Positions 35,600 to 45,745 of a DNA stretch of 64,000 nt are shown here, one piece after another. The stretch is taken from positions 3,286,001-3,350,000 of the forward strand of contig CP137318.1 in the NCBI GenBank assembly GCA_033182465.1. The letters are read 5' to 3'. Both the position numbers and the translations under genes were made by a program. The notes under the pieces are model-generated. The model was not told the DNA's origin, searched no databases, and worked only from the letters and a program-made list of their open reading frames with translations. Source of the stretch: Sanghuangporus weigelae. Its lineage: Eukaryota > Basidiomycota > Agaricomycetes > Hymenochaetales > Hymenochaetaceae. The first letter of the stretch is position 1, and every line of letters starts with the position of its first letter.

Positions 35600-38500
35600 T
35601 CACTGTCGTCGTCAGCGGAGCAGCCAGCGTGATAAATCCAATCATCATTTTTTGGGACTTGAGATAACGGATTAGTTGGGGTTTTGTGGAGAGTACGTGT
35701 CTTTCATCATCATTGTTACCGCGAACAGGGCTCTTATCCGACATACCGCACTTCCGTAGAACGTGTACTTTTTAGCTCGAAACGGTGTTCCCCATTCAGT
35801 CCTTTCTCGCTTCACCGTGCTTTTCTTTATCTTTTTCAGATCGCCTTCGCGAAGACTAGTTATTACTCGTGCAATCTTTCCTCCATGATACTGATCTCGA
35901 CCTTACTTTACTTTACCAATCATTTTCATTTGATCGCAGATTACAATTTGTAGTGTTGCCGTGCAAGCCCTTCCGCTTTCAAAAGATCATCTTTTCTGCT
36001 TTTTGGACCTTCTCAGATGTTGCTCGCAACATGTTTTCTTCTTTTCTCCTTGTCTTTGTCTCTCCTCGCCTTGTCATCCAATACGCCGTCTTTATGACGC
36101 TCACGGTCTTTACATGCTTGTAGCTGTTTCAATCCCATATTTTTGTTCCCGTATCTGTGCCTCTAGAACTAAGCAATCCATGATGATGCTGAGCATGACG
36201 CTACTGCATATATGTTGTACAGTATGTCATCAAAAGAACCTAAACGTTGTGCTCATGTGCCTTCCGAATGTCGTCACTTCTGTTTTCATAAATATGTATG
36301 ATGTTTCATTTTTTTTCTGTTATCTAACGCTGAACAGGGTCCACGAAGTTCCGATTTGGATGCCAGTACTAGCAAGAATTTTCGTGCTTTGTTTGATTGA
36401 CGCCTGCTGCCATGCAATTCTCAGGCCCAGGAAACCGTTGACGTACACGCGCCGCTTCGTGCCCTCTTTTTCTCTTGTCACTGCTAGTGATTCGTCGGGC
36501 TATTGCTTCTCCAGTGGTTTTTCTTGCGTCGTCTTGAGCATCGCCTCGAGTTTGATGTGTGATGTATGCATATGGTCTAACTGTCCCAGACGTTGCAACG
36601 TTGAACTTGTGAAAATCCCGTAATGAATCACACATTCGCTCGAAATATGTGTTGTTTGTATCAATGTCAACAATTGACATGGACATATACTGTTTATGAT
36701 TCGTATTTGTTGAAGGCTTGGCGCATACACGCGTGTGCCGTGCAAACTGCGCAGCAGGGAGCACGTTGTGGGTCCTTGGGTGGGATCTTCCCAACTTTGT
36801 TATTCAAGGGCCGACGGATCTGCGTTTGTCTGGACACCAGTGTTACTTAACAGCATCTCGCCCTATTCCGCCCCAGCCCGACCGATTCATTAGATAAACA
36901 TAACTAAATAGAAATGAATACATTGCATACAGATCCGTCTAGAGCGCTCATATACACATCGATCGATGGCGCAGATTAGTAGCTGATATCCAAGGATCTC
37001 TCATCTTCCTGTCTTATTTTTTTCTTCACCTTCACACACACTCGGATCTGTGTGAGCGCTCGAGAAGTTTTGGAAGATTGTCATTATCATTATCGTTCAC
37101 AAAGAAAACTCACATCGCATTAAGCCTGAGATATCGGAAAATATGAGATGATTGACTTTGGTTCCGAGCGCATTCGTCATGTTCGCGACTCTGGCTGGGT
37201 CTGAAATGAGTTAAGTGTTCACAGGCGATATTTATACGTAAATGGAGCACCAGAGGGCATCCTTGTTTGGTATTGAGGCTACCAGGCCTGTCTGACCCGT
37301 TTGCTTTATTAGGAACAAAGTTACTTGGAAGGTGTCGGTTTTATCAACTTGGCGTGTCGAGATCTGTTTTTGTTTTTGTTTCGTAGTGATGTTTTCTATC
37401 TCGCAGATAATATTGATGACACAGGTATGCGATATATATACCCTCATGTTTTGATATCTCAAGCTTCTGTGGAATCCGCAGCAATTGTGAGAGTCCGATA
37501 GAGGCCAAGGTGTTTTAATTCCAAAGGTAAATCGGATGCCGTGCACTGTCGGTCTTCTATTCCCTTTTCACTGAGCCAGAGCGGAGGTTTGAAGATAATT
37601 GCGTGGGGATGCATGGCCTTTCGGTGGTTAGATTGAGGTTCAGTCTGCCGCTGGTTCACTCCTCACCGCCCAATACTAGCCAAACGATCCGACATCTTTT
37701 CCCAAGTTCTTCGTCTTCTCTGAAATATTTGCATACCTCCAATCCTATCAACGGACCTGTCCGGCCGAGGACGACTTCTGTCGGAGGTTTTCTTTAGAAG
37801 AAATGGAGTTCGACTATAGGGGTGGTCCGGAGACTGGAATAAATATCCAAATCTAGTTCTGCAAGTCAAAGGAAGAACAATTCCGTCAGTTTAGATTTGC
37901 TTCCTTGCCATACTAGTACTGCCTCCGTCGCTTCTCGAGTCCTCCCAACGTTACTCTAAGTAACGTACCGCGCAAGACCGTGGAGATCCTAATCCTGATA
38001 TCTCAGCTGATCCTGGGTTACACCGAAGAGTCGGCCGAGCGAATCTCTGCTGGATTTCAAAGTGAGTGAACCATATTATCTGAGCATGCCAGCAAGGCGC
38101 TGAGCCATATATACCACACGTACTGAATCCGTGTGGATTTGGACAGTACTAGCACCAGCTGGCTCCTTTGGTGGCTGAGCAGGATCAGCATCGTGACTGG
38201 ACAACAAAGATATCAAATGAAGCAGGCATTGAGAGTGATGCTCCATGACATGGATCGCAGATGTGCCTTTTGAAATGTGTCCGACGTCGTTCTGGCCAGT
38301 CAGGAGCGTTCTGGGGGAGACGATCGTGTCACGAGCAGCCGTATCGGGTACCTCGTCAGACGTAGTCTAGACCAATTAGTATCGCACACTAGAACTCAGA
38401 AGTGCTATGCGGCAAAGGTGTGTGATCGACGACGCTAGTACTAGTGGCGCTGACATGGTGACTATAGCTCACTCATTAGGGTTAGCCGGGCAAAGTGTCG

Positions 38501-39749
38501 TCAGCCGAGATGCCGCTTTTGTTTGCGCAGAAAACAGCACAGACATACCTCTTCTCTCACGACCCATGAAGACGAACTAGGTTCTTTATTGTCGCAACTT
38601 CTCCACTTGAGGCCTCAGCATGCGACGGAAATGAAGTGGATTGAACAAACGATCCGAGTGCAGTGATGTCGTTCGACAATTGGGCACGTTCGTGAGCCCG
38701 GCAACCCTGCAGGGCCTTGAAGGTGTCGTCCTCGAGACAGGTCGGAGGAGCCTTCGATCTGATGTCGCTCTTGTCCAAATTTTGATCTCTGCTCTTCACA
38801 AGTCACTATGAATGACGATGCTGTGATCATGAACAGCGTGTGACAGCGATAGATCCTCTTGGGCAATTGGGAAGGCGAGTCACGAACGGAGATTAATTTG
38901 AAATTCATATTCACCTCCTCTCGCGGATCGCTATTTCCAAGGTAACGTTCTTGATGTTCTGTATTTTGCTTCCTTCAATAATTCCTTTTAATAAACAGAC
39001 ATTACCCATTCGTATTCATTAAAACTGGAAATTACTCTCATTAAGACCCCACGGTACAGCCACTGGACAATAATCAGATGGAGCAAACAAGATAAGCCAA
39101 GAGCGGGCCGATATTGTGCTTTTTACATGTCCAAGAACGTGCCATAACTCATTTTGTTGATCTCGACCCTGACGAGCCTCGGTAGTCATCGGCCGACCTC
39201 GAGAGAGTCTGGCACTAACATAGGAGCGAGTCTTTGCGCCCTTCGCTCGACATACTACTGACATCGGGAGTGGAGGAGGAGACATCAACACTCAATGACG
39301 GTCCGGAAAGAAGCAGACCCGTTCCCTGCCGTTCCGAGTCAGGCTGTCGGCCGGCCCCGGCTCGGCCGCAGTAGCAATCCGATCGGATCGTCGGCAAGTC
39401 TTACCCGGTGGCCAATCAAGAAGTTCAATGATCGGGATGATTGCTTTATTTGGGGTAGTCTGCTCGGCCCATATTCAGGCCCAGGCACAACATAAGTAAT
39501 CACCAGGTACGCTCGTGCAGGAAATGCCTTAAATTGAGTTGCATAACCCACTTTTCATTCCATTCTGCACCCTCTTTGACTGCCTCGCCTACCTGCTGCA
39601 AGTTCAGTGCGTTTGCGCTCTCCTTTTGCTCTGCCAACCCGTTGCTTGTTATCCTTTGCGCATTTTTCGTGAGTTTATTGGGCACAATAAATGCTGTTTG
39701 GAGCTGACTAGCGCTTGGTGTCTGTTCAGATTCAAATCTACAGTCCCCC
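35600..39749. other. Gene-poor stretch between the two precursors
   Basis: 4.15 kb. The open frame at 35,961-36,623 is hydrophobic and T-rich but overlaps what is probably the 3' UTR of precursor 1 and has no family signal. Apart from a candidate exon at 38,076-38,366, I see no gene. A GT...AG segment at about 39,669-39,729 (GTGAGTTTAT...TGTTCAG) could be a 5' UTR intron of precursor 2. Confidence 0.4.
38076..38366 (-). other. Candidate coding exon of an unrecognised minus-strand gene
   Basis: Open for 96 codons after a good acceptor (CTAATTGGTCTAG), containing SDEVPDTAARDTIVSPRT and QNDVGHISKGTSAIHVMEHH and ending ..AQRLAGMLR. An upstream frame (38,557-38,799) could be joined by an intron with a GTATGT donor near 38,549, but the frames do not meet cleanly. 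It may be a real small gene, a decayed one, or chance. Confidence 0.25.
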
Positions 39750-40055
39750 ATGCGAGTAACCGCACTTATCGTCGCCCTCGCGGCCATCACTTTCGTCAGC
39801 GCCGCCCCCGCCCCCCTTCCCGAAGCGGAAGCGGCTGCGGCCAACGCGGATTGGAAACGCGGTCCTCCCGACTGGAAGCGTGAAGCGGATGCCGAACCTG
39901 GTGCGCCGGCTTGGAAGCGTGACGCGGATGCTGAGCCCGGAGCACCGGCCTGGAGGCGCGATGCGTCATGGGGCAGAACACCTCACTGGAAGCGTGAGGC
40001 AGATGCCTCTCAGGAAAAACGGGACCCGAGATGGGGCAACATATATACCTGGTAA
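39750..40055 (+). CDS. Kex2-processed repeat precursor 2 (alpha-factor-like)
   Basis: A 101-residue, single-exon secreted precursor. Signal peptide residues 1-18 (MRVTALIVALAAITFVSA) are followed by a short Ala/Glu-rich pro-region. Dibasic sites then cut the chain into EAEAAAANADW, GPPDW, EADAEPGAPAW, DADAEPGAPAW, DASWGRTPHW, EADASQ(EKR) and the C-terminal DPRWGNIYTW. Spacer dipeptides (EA, DA, EP, DP, GP) again suit a Ste13-like peptidase and would leave GAPAW (twice), SWGRTPHW and RWGNIYTW. Almost every product ends in Trp, as in precursor 1, but the peptides themselves differ. One site is Arg-Arg rather than Lys-Arg. Processing is inferred from motif logic; the mature products are not known. 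Confidence 0.85.
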   Translation: MRVTALIVALAAITFVSAAPAPLPEAEAAAANADWKRGPPDWKREADAEPGAPAWKRDADAEPGAPAWRRDASWGRTPHWKREADASQEKRDPRWGNIYTW

Positions 40056-41142
40056 TCGCCGAACTAGGTTTCTTTCTCCTCGTCTCCTCGTCTTATCGTC
40101 CTCGTTGCAAAATCAAGTTCGTATCCTGCGCGCTCTATTTCCGGTTGTACGCTGGTCACTGACTTTTACACTTGGTAGCTGTATCAGTCTTCTCGTAATT
40201 TCGAGCACTTTTCTGCCTTATCACCAACCCGCCGTGTGGCTGAGTTTGATCTGTCATCAGCCCTTTAATCCAGACCTGATCGACTGACGAAACCGCACTT
40301 GCCATTTATGCTTTCTCGGTGCTCTTATCTTTATACTCATCGCTCATTTTTTCTCCCGATTCTTTATCTTGGGTTCGCCTCGTCGTGCACATTATGGACG
40401 CGTTTCTTTCTTCTTACGGATCTCCTGCGCTCATTTGTTTGGCGTTTACCCTGTGTTGCGAATTGCATACCTTAACGGATGAGGTTATTGAAGACTTCCG
40501 CAAGTTTATGGTACTTTTGTAACTAAGTATTTCATCTCCTCTTACTTTCGTCTCTTTCTTCGACGAGTTGTATTATGCATGTAGGCCTCCGTTGAAGTAA
40601 AGCAAGAATATCGGAACGTCTTGCGCTATATTTCCTAAAGTGGCTCGCGCATTCAGACGTTTGAAAATGAAAACGACAGATTATTCACCATAATAATTCT
40701 GAATAATTGCATCTTGGCTGAGCGGTGCACGAAAGCTCTTGCCATGGGACTTTTCAAGCCGTCAGATGTTTGTGTCAAAGGACTGTGAGAAGTGGATTAC
40801 ATCCAAAAAGACCTCGTCCGCAGCATGCGGCTGGACGCGAAGAAGCGATGAATAGCCAAAAACCTTTCAATCATGGTGACGAAGTGGCGAGGTTCATTTC
40901 GTACGTATGCATGGTGAAATAGAAGGCACTTCCATCCATTCCACATTCCAGGGCGGTAATGGGAAGAAGATCGATGAACAGCGATTCCGTTATGTTATGC
41001 ATTATTCAAATGTATGTGCTTCTCAGGAACACTCAGGAACTAAGGCTATGCAATGAGACGTTTCCCTCATTTCGTGTGAGAGCAGGTAATTCTGTTTTTT
41101 TCTGCGATTCCAGAACATGTGTAACGCGCAGGTTTCATGCGA
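40056..41142. other. Intergenic region after precursor 2
   Basis: 1.1 kb comprising the 3' region of precursor 2 and the 3' end of the methyltransferase gene. It is T-rich and has only short frames without signal. Confidence 0.45.
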
Positions 41143-42263
41143 TCAATCAGGGTCAGAAGAACGCGAACAAGGCCTGAAGAACTTCAGGACATAGAGGTAC
41201 TCCCGGCCAGCCCGGCGTTCCAATACAATCTGTGAGAAATGCCAATGTTGGCAGAATGTCAGAACGAGAAGGCGGAAGACTGATGAAGAATCCAGGAAGA
41301 AGTTGTTATACCTTGCTTTCTAACCCTTGTTCGATCACCATGCGTTTCTGAATTGAGGAGACGTCATTTTGCTTGACGGCAACAAGATAAAAACGGCCAT
41401 CGCGTGAGAGTATATCCTGCATGTAATGGTACAAAGGTCAATCAGACGTAAACATATGCCCAGTACATGCTTTTATCCTTTCCTACTTGCCTTTACATTA
41501 GTAAGGACTTGGTTCGTGACTTCCATACCTAATCTGCCGCCTGCCCAAGCCCCCACAATGTTCGCATCGTCTTGTGCATTGACGGCTTCTTCGTCGGCTG
41601 TAGGTACATAGGGCGGATTGAAAATCAGGAGGTCGACACCACCGCACTTCCGGAACCGTTGATTGAAAGCGTCTGAAAGTGAAGATAACATGGGATCTAG
41701 TGTAACCTGCGATTGATAGTCGATCGTCCCGAGTTGGCGAATACTACGTGAGAGGGTCTCCCTTAACTGGAGTTGACTTGCCTTTTGTACGTACATTATT
41801 CTGTCGTCCGGTAAGGTAAGTGCATCGAGCTGCATGTTTGTTGATGTCCGTGCAGAGATATACTTTAACCAAGGCACGGCGTCAGATGTTTCTTGAATAT
41901 TGTTGAGAACACTGTACTTACTGCATTCGGACGGTCCAAGAATTTTTGCAGTGAAAGTGGAAACACAGCCAGAGCCTGACCTGCACCTCCAAGAGCAAAC
42001 TCAAAATCTAGAATGAAGTTGAATATACCGGCATTTCACCACACACCCAATTTCAAGACATATCCGAGGCTTCGCTTCACGAAGCTCTTCCGCATCCGCT
42101 TCTAGAGCATCGAGAAGGATGAAGGTGTCCTCTTTATGTGCCCATAGATCAGCAAGGAAGTTGGTATATTTCTACGATTAGGAGCAAAGGACGAACCAGC
42201 CGGCTCGTAGACACGCTTATAATCTTCATGGGAGAGGTGGCTCAAATCTGGTGTTGGTAGCAT
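41143..42263 (-). CDS. MTQ2: eRF1 glutamine N5-methyltransferase, HEMK2/Mtq2 family
   Basis: A class I SAM-dependent methyltransferase. Family members methylate the Gln of the GGQ motif in release factor eRF1 together with Trm112. The protein starts MLPTPDLSHLSHEDYKRVYE (42,261-42,263), then PAEDTFILLDALE across an intron. The SAM-binding motif LEIGCGSGCVSTF follows, then the acidic loop of motif II, and the catalytic signature LIFNPPYVPT with the family's downstream AGGRLGMEVTNQVL. The C-terminal strand segment reads DGRFYLVAVKQND. One intron (41,417-41,490) begins with GC (AAG|GCAAGT), which restores the frame between NQVLTNVK and DILSRDG. The stop TGA is at 41,143-41,145. Family length of about 220-240 residues fits. 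Confidence 0.9.
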
Positions 42264-42418
42264 CTATCAAAGGTAGCTAAGAAATTAAAAATAGCTCCAT
42301 TCGAAAGTCGATCGCGTCGATCAGTACAAATACACACACACAAATAGCTATACGTGGCAGTGAGAGTACAGTACAGTACAACATCAGAGCCGGGATAGAA
42401 CAGCTCAGTTTTGACTTC

Positions 42419-45400
42419 CTAGTTCCTTTTCTGCCTTGTAGATCTCCTTGCAGTCTTTGATGGCTCCTTTTCCTGCAGAGGTTGGCTTTAAAACGCCAAG
42501 AGTTAGTACTGCCCACAATCGATTACAGAACAAATACCTCTTCTTTTTGATATCAGATACAACTTCATCCTCTTCCTCATCGTCATCATCATCATCGGCA
42601 TAAAGTGACAACTCATGCAGCTTCTTTTGCAGCTTCGTTACGCCACCGGTTGATCTTTGTTCAGGAGGCCGATTCGCATCTTTGGCAGCCTTCCCCTCTT
42701 GCTTAGTCTTGGGAGTTGATTTAGGCTCTGGATCGGGAAGCCATTCCTCCTCCTCCTCCTCCTCCTCTTCCTCAGTCACGGTACTGAGCCCTGATGCTTC
42801 CTCATTCCCTTCATCCCCATCGGAGCCGGTATCGGCACCGGCAGTCATGGTCTCGTCCGCGTCCATTTCATCGATGCCCATGTCCTGATCAAGTAATCCA
42901 ATCGTCGACGAACCCTTCTTTGCTTCTGAGCGCGATTTGTGGGCCAATGGAGACTGTGTGCTGGCGTCATCATATGTTGTCTCAGCATCTTCATCTTCGC
43001 TGAAACCGGCCAAGGAGTCCTCCAGAGAATCATCTTCCTCATCTTCGTTACTGTCCTCGGTCTAAAATGAGAGGTCAAATACAGGAAACAAACTATCAAG
43101 AATTCACTGACATTGCGCGTCACATTGCTTATGATTTCAGAACCTGCTTCAGTGCTCTCAATACTCGTCTCAGCGGCGTTTGATCGAGTCTTCCTCCGCG
43201 AGTTTGCAGTGAAAGCGCCAAACTGGTGGAGCATGTCTATTTTTGCATCTGTCTTTGCTTCGCTCTGTTTAACCTGAAAGAGACTAGTTCAGCCTTCCAT
43301 TTCATTGGAACAATAATCTCGCAGAAGCTTACAGCCTTTTTGAGGCGTTCGGCGAACACGTGTTGCATGTTTAACATGCGCTCTTCCATTTCTTGCATCA
43401 CTTCTTCCCGAGTTTCGGCTTCTATGATTGCGCAACGCATCTCCGATTCGTACAGCTTCAGTATCGATGATCAATAATTTGTCCATGCACGAGTTCGTGA
43501 TGATCTGATCGTTACCTTAATACGTAAATCCTCTAACTCCTCAAATAGTGTGTCTACTAAGACGTCCACAGGTTCACCATCGCCATCAGACTCTTCGTCC
43601 TCTGGATAAACACGAGGGGTTATTGGATGTGCCCCGAAAAGAAGCAAAGAAGCTTACCTTCGATAATCTCCACATGAGCTTCACTCCGCTTCCGTGTGCC
43701 TGTGCCGCCTGTAGTAATGGTCACATTCCTCCGGTTTGGAGCTGGAGTTTTATTGGCTTTGAACACCCGCTCCATGGGTGTTGGCGTCTGTCGAATATTT
43801 GCCTTTGGCACGGTGGCAGGCACAGTTGTCACTTCTCGCGCAAGCGCCGCGAAGCGCATTACATGGCTGTTTTCATCGAAACCTGTATCATAGGGATTGA
43901 CATTCACGATCATGACGGCGTGACCTCCCTGTTCACCAGTAAAGAAGTCTTGGAAGAGTTCGGTTAACTTGCTATGCCGGAATGGGATGATAGCAAGCTT
44001 GACTCCCCGACCAGGGTTCGCGATGTCAATCTCACCCCGGCCTGGTGCAGCAAGCATGGCAGCTACCCTTCGTTGATTGCTCCGCATGGCTTCCATGCAC
44101 TGACCGAGAACCATGAGAGACTTGTTGATGTTTCCGGCTTCCTTCAATCGATCGCCTGTGTTGTGCGTGTTTTTCGTTCGCTCTGAGCCAGCTAGATCGA
44201 CGATGGAGAGACGCGAGACAGACACATCGGAAGGGTCCCCCCTGTGAATACGGACAGCGCGAAGCGTGAAGATTCCATGGCTCCGCGAAGAGACGGCATT
44301 TGTCAAGGTCCCGAACACCCGACGATTAATGTTTCCTGTGCGGAAGACGTGCTTCGCTTCTTCTGCAGAGCGCACGCGTACGCACTTCAGACCGGCAACA
44401 TACTTTCCTCCACCCTCAGGATCTTTCTTGAGTGACAGTGCTTTCCTCTTGACGAAAAGAACATCTGGCGAGGAATGCAATGAAGTAAGAGATGCCAAAT
44501 TTGACCACGTGCTGGAACTTGATCCAGGGATCCGTTTTGAGCGCGGAATACAATTAGTCGTCCCTTGGGGGGTTGCACATGTACTGTCTCTATCACTGTT
44601 AGCAGGGTCGTTGGACAGCAAATCGAAGATCTTTTCGTTGTACACTTCAACATATGAGATCCAGATAGAGTATTCATAGTTCTTGTCGACGGGAACGGTT
44701 GTTGAATCCACGTCTTGAGAGTTAATTTCTCCCAGGGCAGCTGCAATGGCCTTTTCTTCCGACAATTCTGGGAGTACACACGTAATATCATCGTCCATCG
44801 TTCGTTCAACTCCGGATATCCGTACAGGTCGGTACTGTAAGCTCGTTCAATATCAATCCAGGCAATCGGTGTTGTGACTTACAGGAGCATTGGTATGGAG
44901 ACCCTCCAAGCTGTTGAAAACGACGTCAAGAGTCCTTGGCAGAAGACCAGCGGTATCCTTTTCCGTCCCTCCTTGGATTGTATATGTCTTTCCCGAGTTC
45001 GTCACACCATATGTGAATATCAGCCCATTTTGCCCTTGAAGAAGGTCTTGGACAAGTGGTAGAGTCGTCTTCATGAAGAACTCGGACTGGCGTGTTTCGG
45101 GGGCGAAGACATGATTGAAAGTGTAGACTTGAGCTTGAGGATGTAAACGAATACGGTTGCTTCCTGAGAGATCAGTCATCTGCACTGCCGAGTCGGAGAG
45201 CTTCTTAAGATAAGGAGTCGCAGTCTGATCGTCGTCGTTAGTATCGCCATTGGGGCGGATACGCAAGTATGCCTTAGAATGATTGTCATAAAAGAAGTGC
45301 TGAAGTGTTTGTGTTGAACATCGACGTACCTTGATTGGCTCTCTGTCCGAATCATCAGTATTTAGTTGCGTAGGTGCTTTAGCCTTCCCTGTTTTCTGAT

Positions 45401-45572
45401 TCTGTGGATGGACGGCGATTCTATTAACGAGAGGTTTTCTCGGTTTAGTCTTTTCGGTCGGTGCTTTTGGTGCTGGAGCCTCTACGATCGCAGGACATCG
45501 CGCAGCAGCGGCCCGAGTGACTCTTGCAGGAGCAGCTACCTTGCGTGATGCCGCCGTCTTACGAGTCGCCAT
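42419..45572 (-). CDS. Kinesin-6 family motor (MKLP/KIF20-like)
   Basis: A plus-end motor of the group that bundles midzone microtubules in anaphase and cytokinesis. A basic N-terminal tail (about 100 residues) precedes the motor: AYLRIRPNG, the P-loop GVTNSGKTYTIQGG, VEVYNEKIFDLLS, switch I NAVSSRSHGIFTL, switch II LSIVDLAGSERTKN and RHSKLTELFQDFF. GVTNSGKT and a long insertion after the DLLS helix (about 44,430-44,600) are kinesin-6 traits. Downstream lie a coiled coil (about 43,240-43,550) and Glu/Asp-rich runs. At the 3' end a GTATTT intron with a TACTAAC branch gives a basic terminus ending QKRN with stop 42,419-42,421; retention of that intron would end at 42,405. Start chosen at MATRKTAAS; an upstream in-frame ATG at 45,632 is possible. 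Confidence 0.87.
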
Positions 45573-45745
45573 TGTGTGATCAACGCTGAGGACAGACTTG
45601 AAGAGCAGAGTGTGGCCTGGTGTGGCCTGCACGCGCGTGTTTGAACACAGCGCTCACGTGATCGCGAAACACGCGAGGCATCCGTGGTTGGGTCGCACTT
45701 CTCAACGTTGATCGACCGACACTACCAGGTCAAGACGCGCCTACC
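45573..45745. promoter_or_regulatory. Bidirectional kinesin-6/KNL1 promoter with G1/S-type boxes
   Basis: 173 bp between two divergent mitotic genes. It contains ACGCG at 45,631-45,635 and 45,671-45,675, CGCGAAA (SCB-like) at 45,663-45,669 and another ACGCG near 45,734. MBF/SBF factors of fungi bind such motifs. The short interval means one set of sites could serve both genes; that is inference. Confidence 0.5.

Noticed and set aside
35961-36623. 220-codon hydrophobic frame that could be a membrane receptor for the peptides
   Set aside because: T-rich UTR-like DNA, irregular Cys/Ser/Leu composition, no seven-helix spacing and no family motif.
30501-41142. CaaX-type pheromone precursors near the peptide genes
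   Set aside because: I looked for small frames ending in Cys-aliphatic-aliphatic-X; none was found.
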